From assembly GCA_002392765.1 (NCBI GenBank), contig DGHT01000005.1, forward strand, positions 1 through 28,913: a stretch of 28,913 nucleotides of DNA, in the 5' to 3' direction. Made by a program: the position numbers and the translations under genes. The notes beneath the pieces are model-generated. The model was not told where the DNA came from. It searched no databases and was given only the letters and a program-made list of their open reading frames with translations. The DNA comes from Verrucomicrobia bacterium UBA3841. Lineage in GTDB: Bacteria; Verrucomicrobiota; Kiritimatiellia; RFP12; UBA1067. This document shows, one piece after another, positions 6,897 through 14,576 of this stretch. How positions within the stretch are numbered: the first letter of the stretch is position 1; each line of letters opens with the position of its first letter.

Positions 6897-9224
6897 ATGC
6901 GAAAAGTATGTGTTCTTGCATCTGCAGCGTCAGTCGTTCTTTCAGCGTTTTCCGCTGCGTTTGAAATCGGGGAGAATGATTTCCTCCTCGACGGAAAGCC
7001 TTTCGTCGTTCGCTGCGGCGAGGTTCACTACGCGCGCATTCCGCGCGATTACTGGCAGCACCGCCTCAGGATGCTGCGGGCGATGGGATGCAATGCCGTC
7101 GGGTGCTACATGTTCTGGAACTTCCACGAACGCGAGAGGGGCGTCTTCAAGTGGGACGGACGCGCCGACGTCGCGGAGTTCTGCCGCATGGCGCAGAAGG
7201 AGGGACTGTGGGTGATTCTCCGTCCCGGACCATACAGCTGCGCCGAGTGGGAAGGAGGCGGTGCGCCTTGGTGGTTGATGGGGAACGGGGAACGGGGAAC
7301 GGGGAACGGGGAACGGGGGAAGCCGATTTCGATGCGCTCGTCAGATCCGCGCTGGGTCGTTCCCGCGACGAACTGGCTGCACGCGGTGGGCCGTCAGCTC
7401 GCGGGGCTCCAGGTCACGAGGGGCGGACCGATCCTCATGGTGCAGGTCGAGAACGAGTACGGACTCCACGGCGGCGACGTCGCGTACATGCGAGCGCTCC
7501 GTCAGGCCGTGCTCGACGCGGGCTTCGAGGTTCCGCTCTACGCGTGCAATCCGCCGCGGGTCATGCAGAACGGATTCATCCCCGAGCTTTTCCAGGCGGC
7601 GAACTTCGGAGCGGAACCCGAGCAGAGATTCGAGATCGTCCGCAAATACCAGCCTAAAGGTCCGCTCATGTGCGCTGAGTACTATCCCGCGTGGTTCGAC
7701 ACGTGGGGACAGGCCCATCACTACGCGAAGTCCGATCGCGAGTTCTTCGGTCCGATAGACTGGATGTTCGACCACCGCGTCAGCTTCTCGCTCTACATGG
7801 CGCACGGCGGGACGAGCTTCGGCGGATGGGTCGGCTGCCGCAATCCGTTCGTCCCGAACGTGACAAGCTACGACTTCGAGGCGCCGATCAACGAGAACGG
7901 ACGCGCCAACCCGAGCTACGCGAAATACCGCGAGCGCGCAATGCGCCATCTCAACGAGGGAGAGTCGATACCCGATCCGCCCGCTGACATTCCGACAAAG
8001 GCATACGGATCGGTCGCGATGTCGCGCGTCGCGTCGGTAGAATCTCTCGTCAAAAGCGAACTGAAGATGGAACGCCCGCAGTTCATGGAGAAACTCGGAC
8101 AGGGCTTCGGGCTCGTCTCGTACGAGCGCATGCTCGCGCCGGAGGAGGGCGGGCTCCTCAATGTCGACGAGTTGCACGACTTCGGATACGTGTTCCTCGA
8201 CGGAAAGCGCATTGGTGTTCTCGACCGCAGGCATCGCGGAATAAGGCCGCGCATCTATCGCTCGAAGGAGAACCGTCCGAGGCTGCTGCAGATCGTCGTA
8301 GAGGCGATGGGGCGCATCAACTCCTCTTCCGGAATGGAAGATAGAAAGGGCTTGAGCGGACGCGTCCGCCTAGACAAGACGGAACTCGCCGGCTGGACCG
8401 CGCGCATGATTCCGCTCGACCCGGATGGCGAGGACATCCTCGGTAGGGCGAAGACTCCGGCTTCGCCGCTTGCGCCGTCCGTCTCCGATTCGCCGTCGCT
8501 CTACGTCGGCAAACTCGACGTCTCCGACGAAACGCCGGCCGACACGTTCCTCGACATGACGGCCTGGACGAAGGGAATCGCGTGGGTGAACGGACACAAC
8601 CTCGGGCGCTTCTGGTCGATAGGCCCGCAGCAGACGCTGTACGTTCCCGGCTGCTGGCTGAGGAAGGGCGCTAACGAGATCGTCGTTCTCGACTTCTTCG
8701 GTCCGCGCGGAAAGTGCGAAGTGGGTTTCGTCGGGAAGGCGGTTCTCGACGTTCTTCAACCGGACACGGACTTCAACCGCGTGCGGCGCGAGCACGAGAA
8801 GTTCGCCGGCGGCGAGGAGGTCGCAGCCGGAACATTCCAGTCCGGCGACGAGTCGCAGGTCGTGATGTTCGGGAAGGGCGTGCGCGGGAACTACTTCACG
8901 CTGCAGGCGGTCACGACATACGACGCGAAGAACCTCGCGACGGTTTCGGAGTTCGCGTTTCTCGACAGGGACGGCAATCCGATGAACTCGCTGGACGTGC
9001 AGATAACCGGCGTCGACAGCGAGGAGGAGATCCGCGAGGACGGCGTTGCGGAGAACGCGGTCGACGGACAGATCGAGGCGTTCTGGCTCACGAGTTCACG
9101 GACACTTCCGCACTGGATCGAGTTCCATGTCCCGGCGAAGGCGGAGGTCTTCGGTTTCCGCTACACGCCGCGCCAGGGAAAAGACATCGGCCGCATCAAG
9201 GACTGGAAGTTCTTTGCCAGATAG
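6897..9224 (+). CDS. secreted GH35 beta-galactosidase with C-terminal F5/8-type module
   Basis: 775 residues. MRKVCVLASAASVVLSAFSAAF is a signal peptide, so the enzyme is exported. The GH35 TIM barrel follows: RCGEVHYARIPRDYW near 37-51, CYMFWNFHE, RPGPYSCAEWEGGGAPWW from 109, acid/base region QVENEYG (Glu185/Glu187) and nucleophile region CAEYYPAWFDTWG (Glu261). A jelly-roll follows with FLDGKRIGVLDRR, then WVNGHNLGRFWSIGPQQTLYVPGCWL, as in family members. The last 110 residues (ENAVDGQIEAFW, HWIEFHVPAKAEVFGFRYTPRQG) look like an F5/8 type C/discoidin carbohydrate-binding module. It should release terminal beta-galactose from oligosaccharides or side chains. Odd: five 7-bp repeats encode an inserted Gly/Asn/Glu/Arg stretch at residues 129-141. 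The following gene begins nine bases after the stop. Confidence 0.93.
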   Translation: MRKVCVLASAASVVLSAFSAAFEIGENDFLLDGKPFVVRCGEVHYARIPRDYWQHRLRMLRAMGCNAVGCYMFWNFHERERGVFKWDGRADVAEFCRMAQKEGLWVILRPGPYSCAEWEGGGAPWWLMGNGERGTGNGERGKPISMRSSDPRWVVPATNWLHAVGRQLAGLQVTRGGPILMVQVENEYGLHGGDVAYMRALRQAVLDAGFEVPLYACNPPRVMQNGFIPELFQAANFGAEPEQRFEIVRKYQPKGPLMCAEYYPAWFDTWGQAHHYAKSDREFFGPIDWMFDHRVSFSLYMAHGGTSFGGWVGCRNPFVPNVTSYDFEAPINENGRANPSYAKYRERAMRHLNEGESIPDPPADIPTKAYGSVAMSRVASVESLVKSELKMERPQFMEKLGQGFGLVSYERMLAPEEGGLLNVDELHDFGYVFLDGKRIGVLDRRHRGIRPRIYRSKENRPRLLQIVVEAMGRINSSSGMEDRKGLSGRVRLDKTELAGWTARMIPLDPDGEDILGRAKTPASPLAPSVSDSPSLYVGKLDVSDETPADTFLDMTAWTKGIAWVNGHNLGRFWSIGPQQTLYVPGCWLRKGANEIVVLDFFGPRGKCEVGFVGKAVLDVLQPDTDFNRVRREHEKFAGGEEVAAGTFQSGDESQVVMFGKGVRGNYFTLQAVTTYDAKNLATVSEFAFLDRDGNPMNSLDVQITGVDSEEEIREDGVAENAVDGQIEAFWLTSSRTLPHWIEFHVPAKAEVFGFRYTPRQGKDIGRIKDWKFFAR
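7281..7315 (+). repeat. five perfect tandem copies of GGGAACG inside the GH35 gene
   Basis: The 7-bp unit occurs five times without mismatch and is followed by the near-copy GGGGAAG. It encodes GNGERGT-type sequence between PWWLM and ISMRSSDPRW, where GH35 enzymes have a loop. Because 7 is not a multiple of 3, gain or loss of one unit would shift the frame. Confidence 0.95.
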
Positions 9225-9233
9225 GGGGACGGA

Positions 9234-12200
9234 ATGAAGGTTTTCGCAATTCTTACGGCATGGGCGTTGTGGGTGTTGCCGCTTCTGTCTTTAGCCGAAG
9301 GCGTCAGGTATCGCGGCATCTTCGTGAACGACGAGGACTGGGGGCTGCGGCCGTGGGCCGTCCGTCACTTCGGCGCGGAGGAGCAGATCGGCACAAACGC
9401 GTACGCCGAGATTTTTGCGCTGATGAAACGCGACGGCCTAAACCTCATCTGGCCGGCGATGCACGAAGGCGGCTACGAGTTTTCCGCGCGCCCAGAAAAC
9501 CTCGAACTCGCGAGACGCTGCGGCATCACTGTCGGCACGAGCCACTGCGAGCCGATGCTGCGCAACAACTGCTATCTCGCCAAAGCGGACAAGAAGAAGT
9601 GGAGCTGGGTGTCGAACCGCGACTTTCTTGAAGATTACTGGCGAGAGGGAGTCAGACGGGGAACGGAGTGTTTTGGCCGTGTAGAACATGCAGACCATGT
9701 AGGAGATGTGTTGTGGACGATCGGTATGCGCGGCATTCACGACGGGCGCATGCCGGACGGAAAGACGGCGGAGGAGAAGATAAAGATACTCGAGGAGGTC
9801 TTCGCCGCGCAGTGCGCGATGCTGCCGGAGGGTGCGCCGAAGCTGTTCTGTCCGTACAAGGAGGTCCTGCCGATCTTCAACGCGGGACTGAAAGTGCCGG
9901 AGAATGCGACGATCCTATGGGTGAACGACAACTTCGGCTACATCCGTCGCCTTGGCGGTCTGCATCCGTCAACTCCTCCACTCCCCCACTCCCCCACTCC
10001 TAACTCCACCACTCACCCAATCAAACACTATTCCCGTCAGGGAATTTACTGGCATCTCTCGTATTGGGGGCGGCCTCACGGCTATATCCATCTCTGCACC
10101 ACGTCTCCGGCCTTCATGTGGTACGAGCTTGTTGCGAAGTGCTGGGAGAACGGCGTTCGCGACGTCTGGATGGTCAATGCGGGCGATGTATTCCAGGCGG
10201 AGATCCTGCTCGACGCCTTCGGGAAGTTTGCCGCCGATCCCGAATCGTGGGGACCTGACGCGCAGGTTAGATTTCTTTCGTCGTGGGCGACAACTTTCCT
10301 TTCAAGTCGTGTAGGCAAATCTGATGTCGGATGTCCGAAGTCGGATGTCCTTGCAAAAAGAATCGCCGCGCATCTCGCCGAATACTACAATCTCGGATTC
10401 AACCGCAAGCCCGAGCACATGTGCGTGCAGTGGACGACGAACCTTCCCGCGTCGGTTAAGTCGTCTTTGTTGAGGAGATATCATGCGTTGCTGGAGGAAG
10501 ACCTTGCCATAGAGGAAGTGTTCACAAATGCAAATGTTGCTGTCGCTACTGGGAGTCTTGGAGTTTCGGAGAAAGTAGCATTGGCCCAAAATCTCCAAGA
10601 CTCCAAAACTCCAAGAAGCGAAAGCAATATCCCAAAATCTACACGGGCAAAAGAAAACTACTTCCGCCTAATCGGCTTTCAGGCGCGCTTCCTCGCCTAC
10701 GCGGGAATCATCCATCTGGAAGGACGCGACAAGGCATACGCGCACTCGGTGCTGGATCCGCTTTATGCGCGATGGAATGCGCTCGACGGCGGAAAGTGGT
10801 CTGGCTTCTGGATCGACACAATCGACGAGAAGCCAGGAATGTACCAGCCGACGGCGCACAACCGCTGGAGCTCGCAGATGCAGTGGCCGTGGAACGAGCC
10901 GGATGATCCTGCGCGGAAAGACCGTCGCGGCGAGAGCAGGAACGACTATGTCGCCACGGCGTATGCGTGGGAGCGCGCGAAGGGTCTTGAGGAGCCGACG
11001 TGGATTGAGCCTGTCGCGCGCGAGCGCGGCGCGAAGGGCGGCGAATGGGTGAATGTCGCGGGCCTTGGCACAAGCGGCAACGCCCTCGCGCTTCTACCGG
11101 TCAAGCCAGGCGTCGGCGAGGGAGCCAGAATTGAATACTCATTAGGACTTCAGACTTCGGACTCCGGACATAAGAAACTTTCTGAAGTCCGCAGTCAGAA
11201 GTCGGATGGCCTCGTTCTTCAGTTTCTTCCTGACTTTGCGCTTTGGCCAGGGCTCAAGCTCGGTGTGAAAGTGTCGTTCGACGACGGCGAGGCGAAATAC
11301 GTCGAGGTGCCGCGCAGCGACTCCAACATCGGCGAGAAGGATTCCGTCCGCGCCGTGGCCGTGCAGGACAACTTCATACGTGTTGACGTGCCGATTCCGT
11401 CCGGCGCGAAGACGGCGACGATCACGGCCGTCGATCCCGGCGTCGTCATCGACCGCGTGGGCGTGCGGCCGGTGCGACCGGCATCGGGTTCCGGGGAGCG
11501 GATCATCCCTCAGGGCGCGAACGTCGCGCCGAACGGCGACCGCTTGGATGTCACGTCGAAGTGCCTCCGGCTGAACGGTCGGGCGCTCATCCCAGTCATG
11601 GGCGAGATGCACTATTCCCGCGTGCCGCGCGACGAATGGGCGAAGTCTCTTGCGACGATGAAGGCGGGAGGAGTTTCCATCGTCTCGACATACGTCTTCT
11701 GGAACCATCACGAATGGAAGGAAGGCGAATGGGATTTCTCCGGGAACCGGGACTTGTCGGCGTTCCTTGGCGAAGTCAAAAAGGCTGGACTGTGGGCGGT
11801 TGTGCGTATCGGTCCGTGGGCGCACGGCGAGTGCCGCGAGGGCGGATTCCCGGACTGGCTCGTCGACAAGGGGCTCGAGTGGGCGAACGGCGACGCGAAG
11901 AAGGCGCGGCAGATCCTGCGTTCGCGAGACGCGCGTTTCCTCGGCGAGACGAAAAAGCTGTTCGAGCGCGTCCACTCGGAAGTGGCGCCGCATTTCTGGA
12001 AAAACGGCGGACCGGTCATCGGCATTCAGCTGGAGAACGAAAGCCGCGGGCCGTGGCCATATTATCAGGCACTCAAGAAGCTCGCCGTGGACGCGGGATA
12101 TGACGTGCCTATGTACACGCGGACCGGCTGGCCGCGGCTCAACGGACCCGAGACGACGTTCGGCGAGATGATCCCGCTCTACGGCGACTACGCGGAGGGA

Positions 12201-13346
12201 TTCTGGGACCGCGAGCTCAAGTCGATGCCGAGCGGCTACAAGTCGGCGTTCGAGATGCGACCGGCGCGTACGTCATCGGTAATCGCGACGGAGCAGCTGG
12301 GTGCACAGAAGGCCGAGGACGCGAAGGGCGCGGAGAAGTATCCGTACTTCACTTGCGAACTCGGCGGCGGCATGGCGTCGAGCTACCACAGGCGTCTTGT
12401 GATGGAGCCGATGGACGCCTTCGCGCTCGCCGTCGTGAAGCTCGGCAGCGGGTCGAACCTTCCCGGATTCTACATGTACCGCGGCGGCTCGAACCCGACC
12501 GAATACGGTGTCAACATAGCGGAGAGCCAGCGCGGGCGTTTCACGAACTACAACGATCTGCCCGTCGTGAGCTATGAGTTTATGGCACCGATAAGCGAAT
12601 TCGGAGAGCCGCAGTACGCATACTGGATGACCAAGGCGCTCGCCGATTTCTGCCGCGAAAACGCGGAGGAACTTGCGGTTGCCGAACCGGTGTTCGTGAA
12701 TAAAAACGAGACGCGCCGCGGACGGTTCATCTTTCACAATGACTACGTGCGCCGTCTTAAGCCCGACGGTGAATGCTGGATCGGCGTCGAGAAGGACGGC
12801 AAGGTGGAACGTCTCCTTGACGGGCGGGCCCTCGCGGTTCGTCGTCCGTCGGTTGTCGGATGCCGCCGTTTGTCTATAGCTGATCTCACGCTCCTGAAGC
12901 CGGCCGGAACCCCGCCGCCTGTCGCAGTCGGACCCAACGGCGTCGCGATGCCGCCAGAGGAAAGCGCGTGGGATGTGGCGGCCGAATACGAGGTTCCTTT
13001 CAAGCCCGGCGATACGATGCTGGAGATTGCGTACGATGGCGACATGGCGCGGCTCTATGCGGACGGCGTGCTTGTGCAGGACGATTTCTGGAAGGGGCTT
13101 CCGATACGCTACGCTCTTCGCCGTCTGCCGAAGGGGACGAAGCGGCTCGTCCTGAAAGTGCTTCCGCGCGGCGCGGGTTGGGAGGATAAGGTTTACGTCG
13201 ACATAATCCCGTCGCTCCTCCCCAGGTCAGCCGTCGTCTCGTCGGAGGGGCTTGCGAATCAGGACCGCCACCACTTCGACCGCGAAGCTCAGCGAATTCT
13301 CGGCGGCCGCTACTACGACGCCTTAAAGTTGCTGAAAAACCACTAG
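9234..13346 (+). CDS. secreted GH115 alpha-glucuronidase fused to GH35-type hydrolase
   Basis: 1370 residues; GGGGGACGGA precedes the ATG. Residues 1-22 are a signal peptide. GH115 part (about 24-755): YRGIFVNDEDWGLRPWA, GLNLIWPAMHEGGYEFSARPENLELARRCGI, GTSHCEPMLRNN (101-112), IGMRGIHDGRMP, WVNDNFGYIRRL, IYWHLSYWGRPHGYIHL and VWMVNAGDVFQAEILLDAF, all GH115 hallmarks; these enzymes remove (methyl)glucuronic acid from xylan. GH35 part (about 770-1370): LNGRALIPVMGEMHYSRVPRDEW, RIGPWAHGECREGGFPDWL, acid/base region IQLENESRG (Glu934/Glu936), nucleophile region TCELGGGMASSYHRR (Glu1042). Two activities in one chain suggest sequential attack on one branched substrate. Four repeat-derived insertions interrupt GH115 loops (listed separately). 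Second gene of the operon. Confidence 0.92.
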   Translation: MKVFAILTAWALWVLPLLSLAEGVRYRGIFVNDEDWGLRPWAVRHFGAEEQIGTNAYAEIFALMKRDGLNLIWPAMHEGGYEFSARPENLELARRCGITVGTSHCEPMLRNNCYLAKADKKKWSWVSNRDFLEDYWREGVRRGTECFGRVEHADHVGDVLWTIGMRGIHDGRMPDGKTAEEKIKILEEVFAAQCAMLPEGAPKLFCPYKEVLPIFNAGLKVPENATILWVNDNFGYIRRLGGLHPSTPPLPHSPTPNSTTHPIKHYSRQGIYWHLSYWGRPHGYIHLCTTSPAFMWYELVAKCWENGVRDVWMVNAGDVFQAEILLDAFGKFAADPESWGPDAQVRFLSSWATTFLSSRVGKSDVGCPKSDVLAKRIAAHLAEYYNLGFNRKPEHMCVQWTTNLPASVKSSLLRRYHALLEEDLAIEEVFTNANVAVATGSLGVSEKVALAQNLQDSKTPRSESNIPKSTRAKENYFRLIGFQARFLAYAGIIHLEGRDKAYAHSVLDPLYARWNALDGGKWSGFWIDTIDEKPGMYQPTAHNRWSSQMQWPWNEPDDPARKDRRGESRNDYVATAYAWERAKGLEEPTWIEPVARERGAKGGEWVNVAGLGTSGNALALLPVKPGVGEGARIEYSLGLQTSDSGHKKLSEVRSQKSDGLVLQFLPDFALWPGLKLGVKVSFDDGEAKYVEVPRSDSNIGEKDSVRAVAVQDNFIRVDVPIPSGAKTATITAVDPGVVIDRVGVRPVRPASGSGERIIPQGANVAPNGDRLDVTSKCLRLNGRALIPVMGEMHYSRVPRDEWAKSLATMKAGGVSIVSTYVFWNHHEWKEGEWDFSGNRDLSAFLGEVKKAGLWAVVRIGPWAHGECREGGFPDWLVDKGLEWANGDAKKARQILRSRDARFLGETKKLFERVHSEVAPHFWKNGGPVIGIQLENESRGPWPYYQALKKLAVDAGYDVPMYTRTGWPRLNGPETTFGEMIPLYGDYAEGFWDRELKSMPSGYKSAFEMRPARTSSVIATEQLGAQKAEDAKGAEKYPYFTCELGGGMASSYHRRLVMEPMDAFALAVVKLGSGSNLPGFYMYRGGSNPTEYGVNIAESQRGRFTNYNDLPVVSYEFMAPISEFGEPQYAYWMTKALADFCRENAEELAVAEPVFVNKNETRRGRFIFHNDYVRRLKPDGECWIGVEKDGKVERLLDGRALAVRRPSVVGCRRLSIADLTLLKPAGTPPPVAVGPNGVAMPPEESAWDVAAEYEVPFKPGDTMLEIAYDGDMARLYADGVLVQDDFWKGLPIRYALRRLPKGTKRLVLKVLPRGAGWEDKVYVDIIPSLLPRSAVVSSEGLANQDRHHFDREAQRILGGRYYDALKLLKNH
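9970..10020 (+). repeat. low-complexity ACTCCCCC-type tandem repeat in the GH115 coding region
   Basis: Degenerate 7-8-bp units (ACTCCCCC, ACTCCTA, ACTCCACC, ACTCACCC) encode a Ser/Thr/Pro/His stretch at about residues 246-262. It falls between NDNFGYIRRL and GIYWHLSYWG, which are close together in other GH115 proteins, so it is an in-frame loop insertion. Confidence 0.85.
10320..10350 (+). repeat. CGGATGTC-type repeat in the GH115 coding region
   Basis: Two CGGATGTCC units (10328 and 10342) follow a partial copy, encoding a KSDVGCPKSDV-type stretch at about 362-373. Related GAAGTCGGATG sequence recurs at 11199, inside the fourth insertion of the same gene. Confidence 0.7.
10553..10602 (+). 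repeat. inverted repeat in the GH115 coding region (third insertion)
   Basis: AGTCTTGGAG (10553-10562) and CTCCAAGACT (10593-10602) form a perfect 10-bp inverted repeat around 30 bases, and the repeat unit continues as CCAAAACTCC to 10612. It encodes a polar, low-complexity segment at about residues 440-465. Confidence 0.8.
11145..11190 (+). repeat. inverted repeat in the GH115 coding region (fourth insertion)
   Basis: GGACTTCAGA (11145-11154) and TCTGAAGTCC (11181-11190) form a perfect 10-bp inverted repeat, followed by CAGTCAGAAGTCGGATGG. It encodes QTSDSGHKKLSEVRSQKSD, splitting a C-terminal GH115 beta-sheet region between ARIEYSLGL and LVLQFLPDF. Confidence 0.85.
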
Positions 13347-13376
13347 CGTATTTGCAATCCCGCGTTATCTGTTTTT

Positions 13377-13407
13377 TTCGCACAGAGGCGGTGAATTTTG
13401 GTATAAT
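13377..13407 (+). promoter_or_regulatory. promoter upstream of the DUF3990/DUF3791-type module
   Basis: A TTTTGG-extended TATAAT at 13402-13407; the only -35 candidate is TTCGCA at 13377 with 19-base spacing. A T7 run at 13372-13378, after the end of the GH115-GH35 gene, has no clear hairpin. The rest of 13347-13504 shows no gene. Confidence 0.5.
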
Positions 13408-13504
13408 ATCCGCTAGATGGAGAATCTTGCGTGACAGCATAGCGCAGAGGGAATCGCGAAGGAACTTCGAGAATGCGAAGAAAGAGGCAAATGGCAATAA
13501 CGAT

Positions 13505-13586
13505 TTTATGAACTTCTACCGTCAACAACAGCAAAGAGGAGGTCTGCCGAAGTAAAGACGATATAGACGTCGTACCCCGGCAGGGC
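13505..13586 (+). repeat. 82-bp direct repeat, copy 1
   Basis: Nearly identical to 14213-14294, with differences mainly near the right end. It contains a 15-codon frame starting MNFYRQQQQRGG, preserved in both copies with one substitution. It ends in CCCCGGCAGGGC, the left edge of the palindromic-element family, which is cut short here just before the DUF3990 fragment. Confidence 0.9.
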
Positions 13587-13599
13587 TTGCGCATCATTT

Positions 13600-13761
13600 A
13601 TGAAACTATATCACGGAAGCAACGTAGAAGTGCCGGCACCGGAGTTGCTGCCCAGTGTGCGGGCGCTTGATTTCGGTCGCGGATTCTACCTCACGTCCGA
13701 TTTTGATCAGGCTGCGCGTTGGGCCAGAACTGCTGAGTTTCTGGAAGGGAGACCTGTATGA
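13600..13761 (+). pseudogene. N-terminal fragment of a DUF3990 protein
   Basis: 53 codons starting MKLYHGSNVEV with DFGRGFYLTSDFDQAARWA. These are the opening motifs of DUF3990 (YHGS and DFGxGFYLT), an ADP-ribosyltransferase-like family usually about 150 residues or longer. The frame stops at TGA 13759-13761, overlapping the next ATG as ATGA. Most of the fold is missing, so I call it a remnant. The overlap leaves open that the short form is translated and coupled to the next gene. Confidence 0.7.
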
Positions 13762-14003
13762 GCAGAGTTCCTGTGGATGTTCTTGACTACTACGACGCGG
13801 AAGTCGTGCGTCGCATAATCGAAAAGTACGGTTATGGCGAGCGCGATGCGCTTGAGCAGTTCATCGGTTCTCAGACCTACCGCATGCTTGCAAATCCGGC
13901 GATGGAGATGTGGCAGTTCGGTCCTGAGGGACTGTTCAACATCTGGGAAAGCGAGAAAGTCACAGGCTCGCCGAAGAACTCGGCTTATCTGAGGATGCTG
14001 TGA
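13758..14003 (+). CDS. small protein of the DUF3990/DUF3791 neighbourhood
   Basis: 81 residues beginning MSRVPVDVLDYYDAEVVRRIIEKYGYGERDAL, then QFIGSQTYRMLANPAMEMW and FNIWESEKVTGSPKNSAYLRML. It is entirely helical-looking and soluble. I recall proteins of this type in front of DUF3791 and DUF3990 genes in gut Firmicutes and Bacteroidetes, a suspected toxin-antitoxin or phage-defence arrangement; the biochemical role is not established. Its start overlaps the DUF3990 fragment, and the next gene begins one base after its stop. Confidence 0.75.
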   Translation: MSRVPVDVLDYYDAEVVRRIIEKYGYGERDALEQFIGSQTYRMLANPAMEMWQFGPEGLFNIWESEKVTGSPKNSAYLRML

Positions 14004-14004
14004 G

Positions 14005-14199
14005 ATGAGCAGGGAATTCGTATTCTTCATCTATCTCCTTGAGCGGTACGCGGAGCATCTTGGCGTAACTGCCGATGTCGCATACAGCCGCCTTGCCGCG
14101 AAGGGACTTGTCGACTATGCGATCGGCATGTATGAACTGTATCATGTGGAGGCGATCGAAAACGCCTTTGCCGACCTGGACAGGAGACTGACGGCATAA
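14005..14199 (+). CDS. DUF3791-like small protein
   Basis: 64 residues: MSREFVFFIYLLERYAEHLGVTADVAYSRLAAKGLVDYAIGMYELYHVEAIENAF. The pattern 'F-IYLLE-YA-x(4)-T-x(2)-V... L-x(2)-Y-x(3)-MYE-YHVE' is that of DUF3791, usually encoded next to DUF3990. It starts one base after the previous stop, so the genes are co-translated. With the DUF3990 gene reduced to a fragment, this may be an orphaned partner or antitoxin. Confidence 0.75.
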   Translation: MSREFVFFIYLLERYAEHLGVTADVAYSRLAAKGLVDYAIGMYELYHVEAIENAFADLDRRLTA

Positions 14200-14212
14200 T
14201 GCCGGATTTACA

Positions 14213-14294
14213 TTTATGAACTTCAACCGTCAACAACAGCAAAGAGGAGGTCTGCCGAAGTAAAGACGATATAGGTGTCACACGCCGGTAGGGC
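14213..14294 (+). repeat. 82-bp direct repeat, copy 2
   Basis: Second copy, 708 bp from the first and flanking the DUF3990/DUF3791-type module on its right. Unlike copy 1, it runs straight into a complete palindromic element at 14287. Confidence 0.9.
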
Positions 14295-14315
14295 GGGCGC
14301 GCCGCGCACGCCGCC
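14287..14315. repeat. palindromic element, intergenic copy
   Basis: GGTAGGGC, then a 9-bp stem GGCGGGCGC / GCGCACGCC with one mismatch around GCC. It has the same architecture and left edge as the elements inside hsdM and hsdR. Confidence 0.75.
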
Positions 14316-14415
14316 ATCCAAGCGGAGCTGACAAAGACAATTTAGCATCAACGCTAACAAGTCGTTCAGTCGAAATACGTCCAAGTTTTCACTTTGCGAA
14401 CGACATGTGAGTGGA

Positions 14416-14446
14416 GATGCGCCCTTATTGGGGCGCATTCTCTTTC
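14416..14446 (+). terminator. likely terminator or attenuator upstream of hsdM
   Basis: ATGCGCCC pairs with GGGCGCAT around TTATTG, followed by the T-rich TCTCTTTCTCC. It could end the DUF3791 transcript or attenuate one entering hsdM. The rest of 14316-14576 contains no recognisable gene, and no good promoter was found for hsdM. Confidence 0.6.
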
Positions 14447-14576
14447 TCCGTGTATTCGCATAGGCCTTTGGACGGGCTTCGACTGAGTGCATGGAAAGGA
14501 AAATGCGCTCTCTTTTTATGCATGGAGATGGTCTCGACGATTTGGGTTGGGCACGGGAAGAAAATCTGAAGACAGT

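Noticed and set aside
9970..10020. Sequencing or assembly artefact in the GH115 gene
   Set aside because: The frame stays open through this and three other unrelated repeats in the gene, which is unlikely for random errors; raw reads would settle it.
14487..14576. Longer N-terminus for hsdM
   Set aside because: The extra 30 codons do not resemble HsdM; family-like sequence begins at the ATG at 14577.
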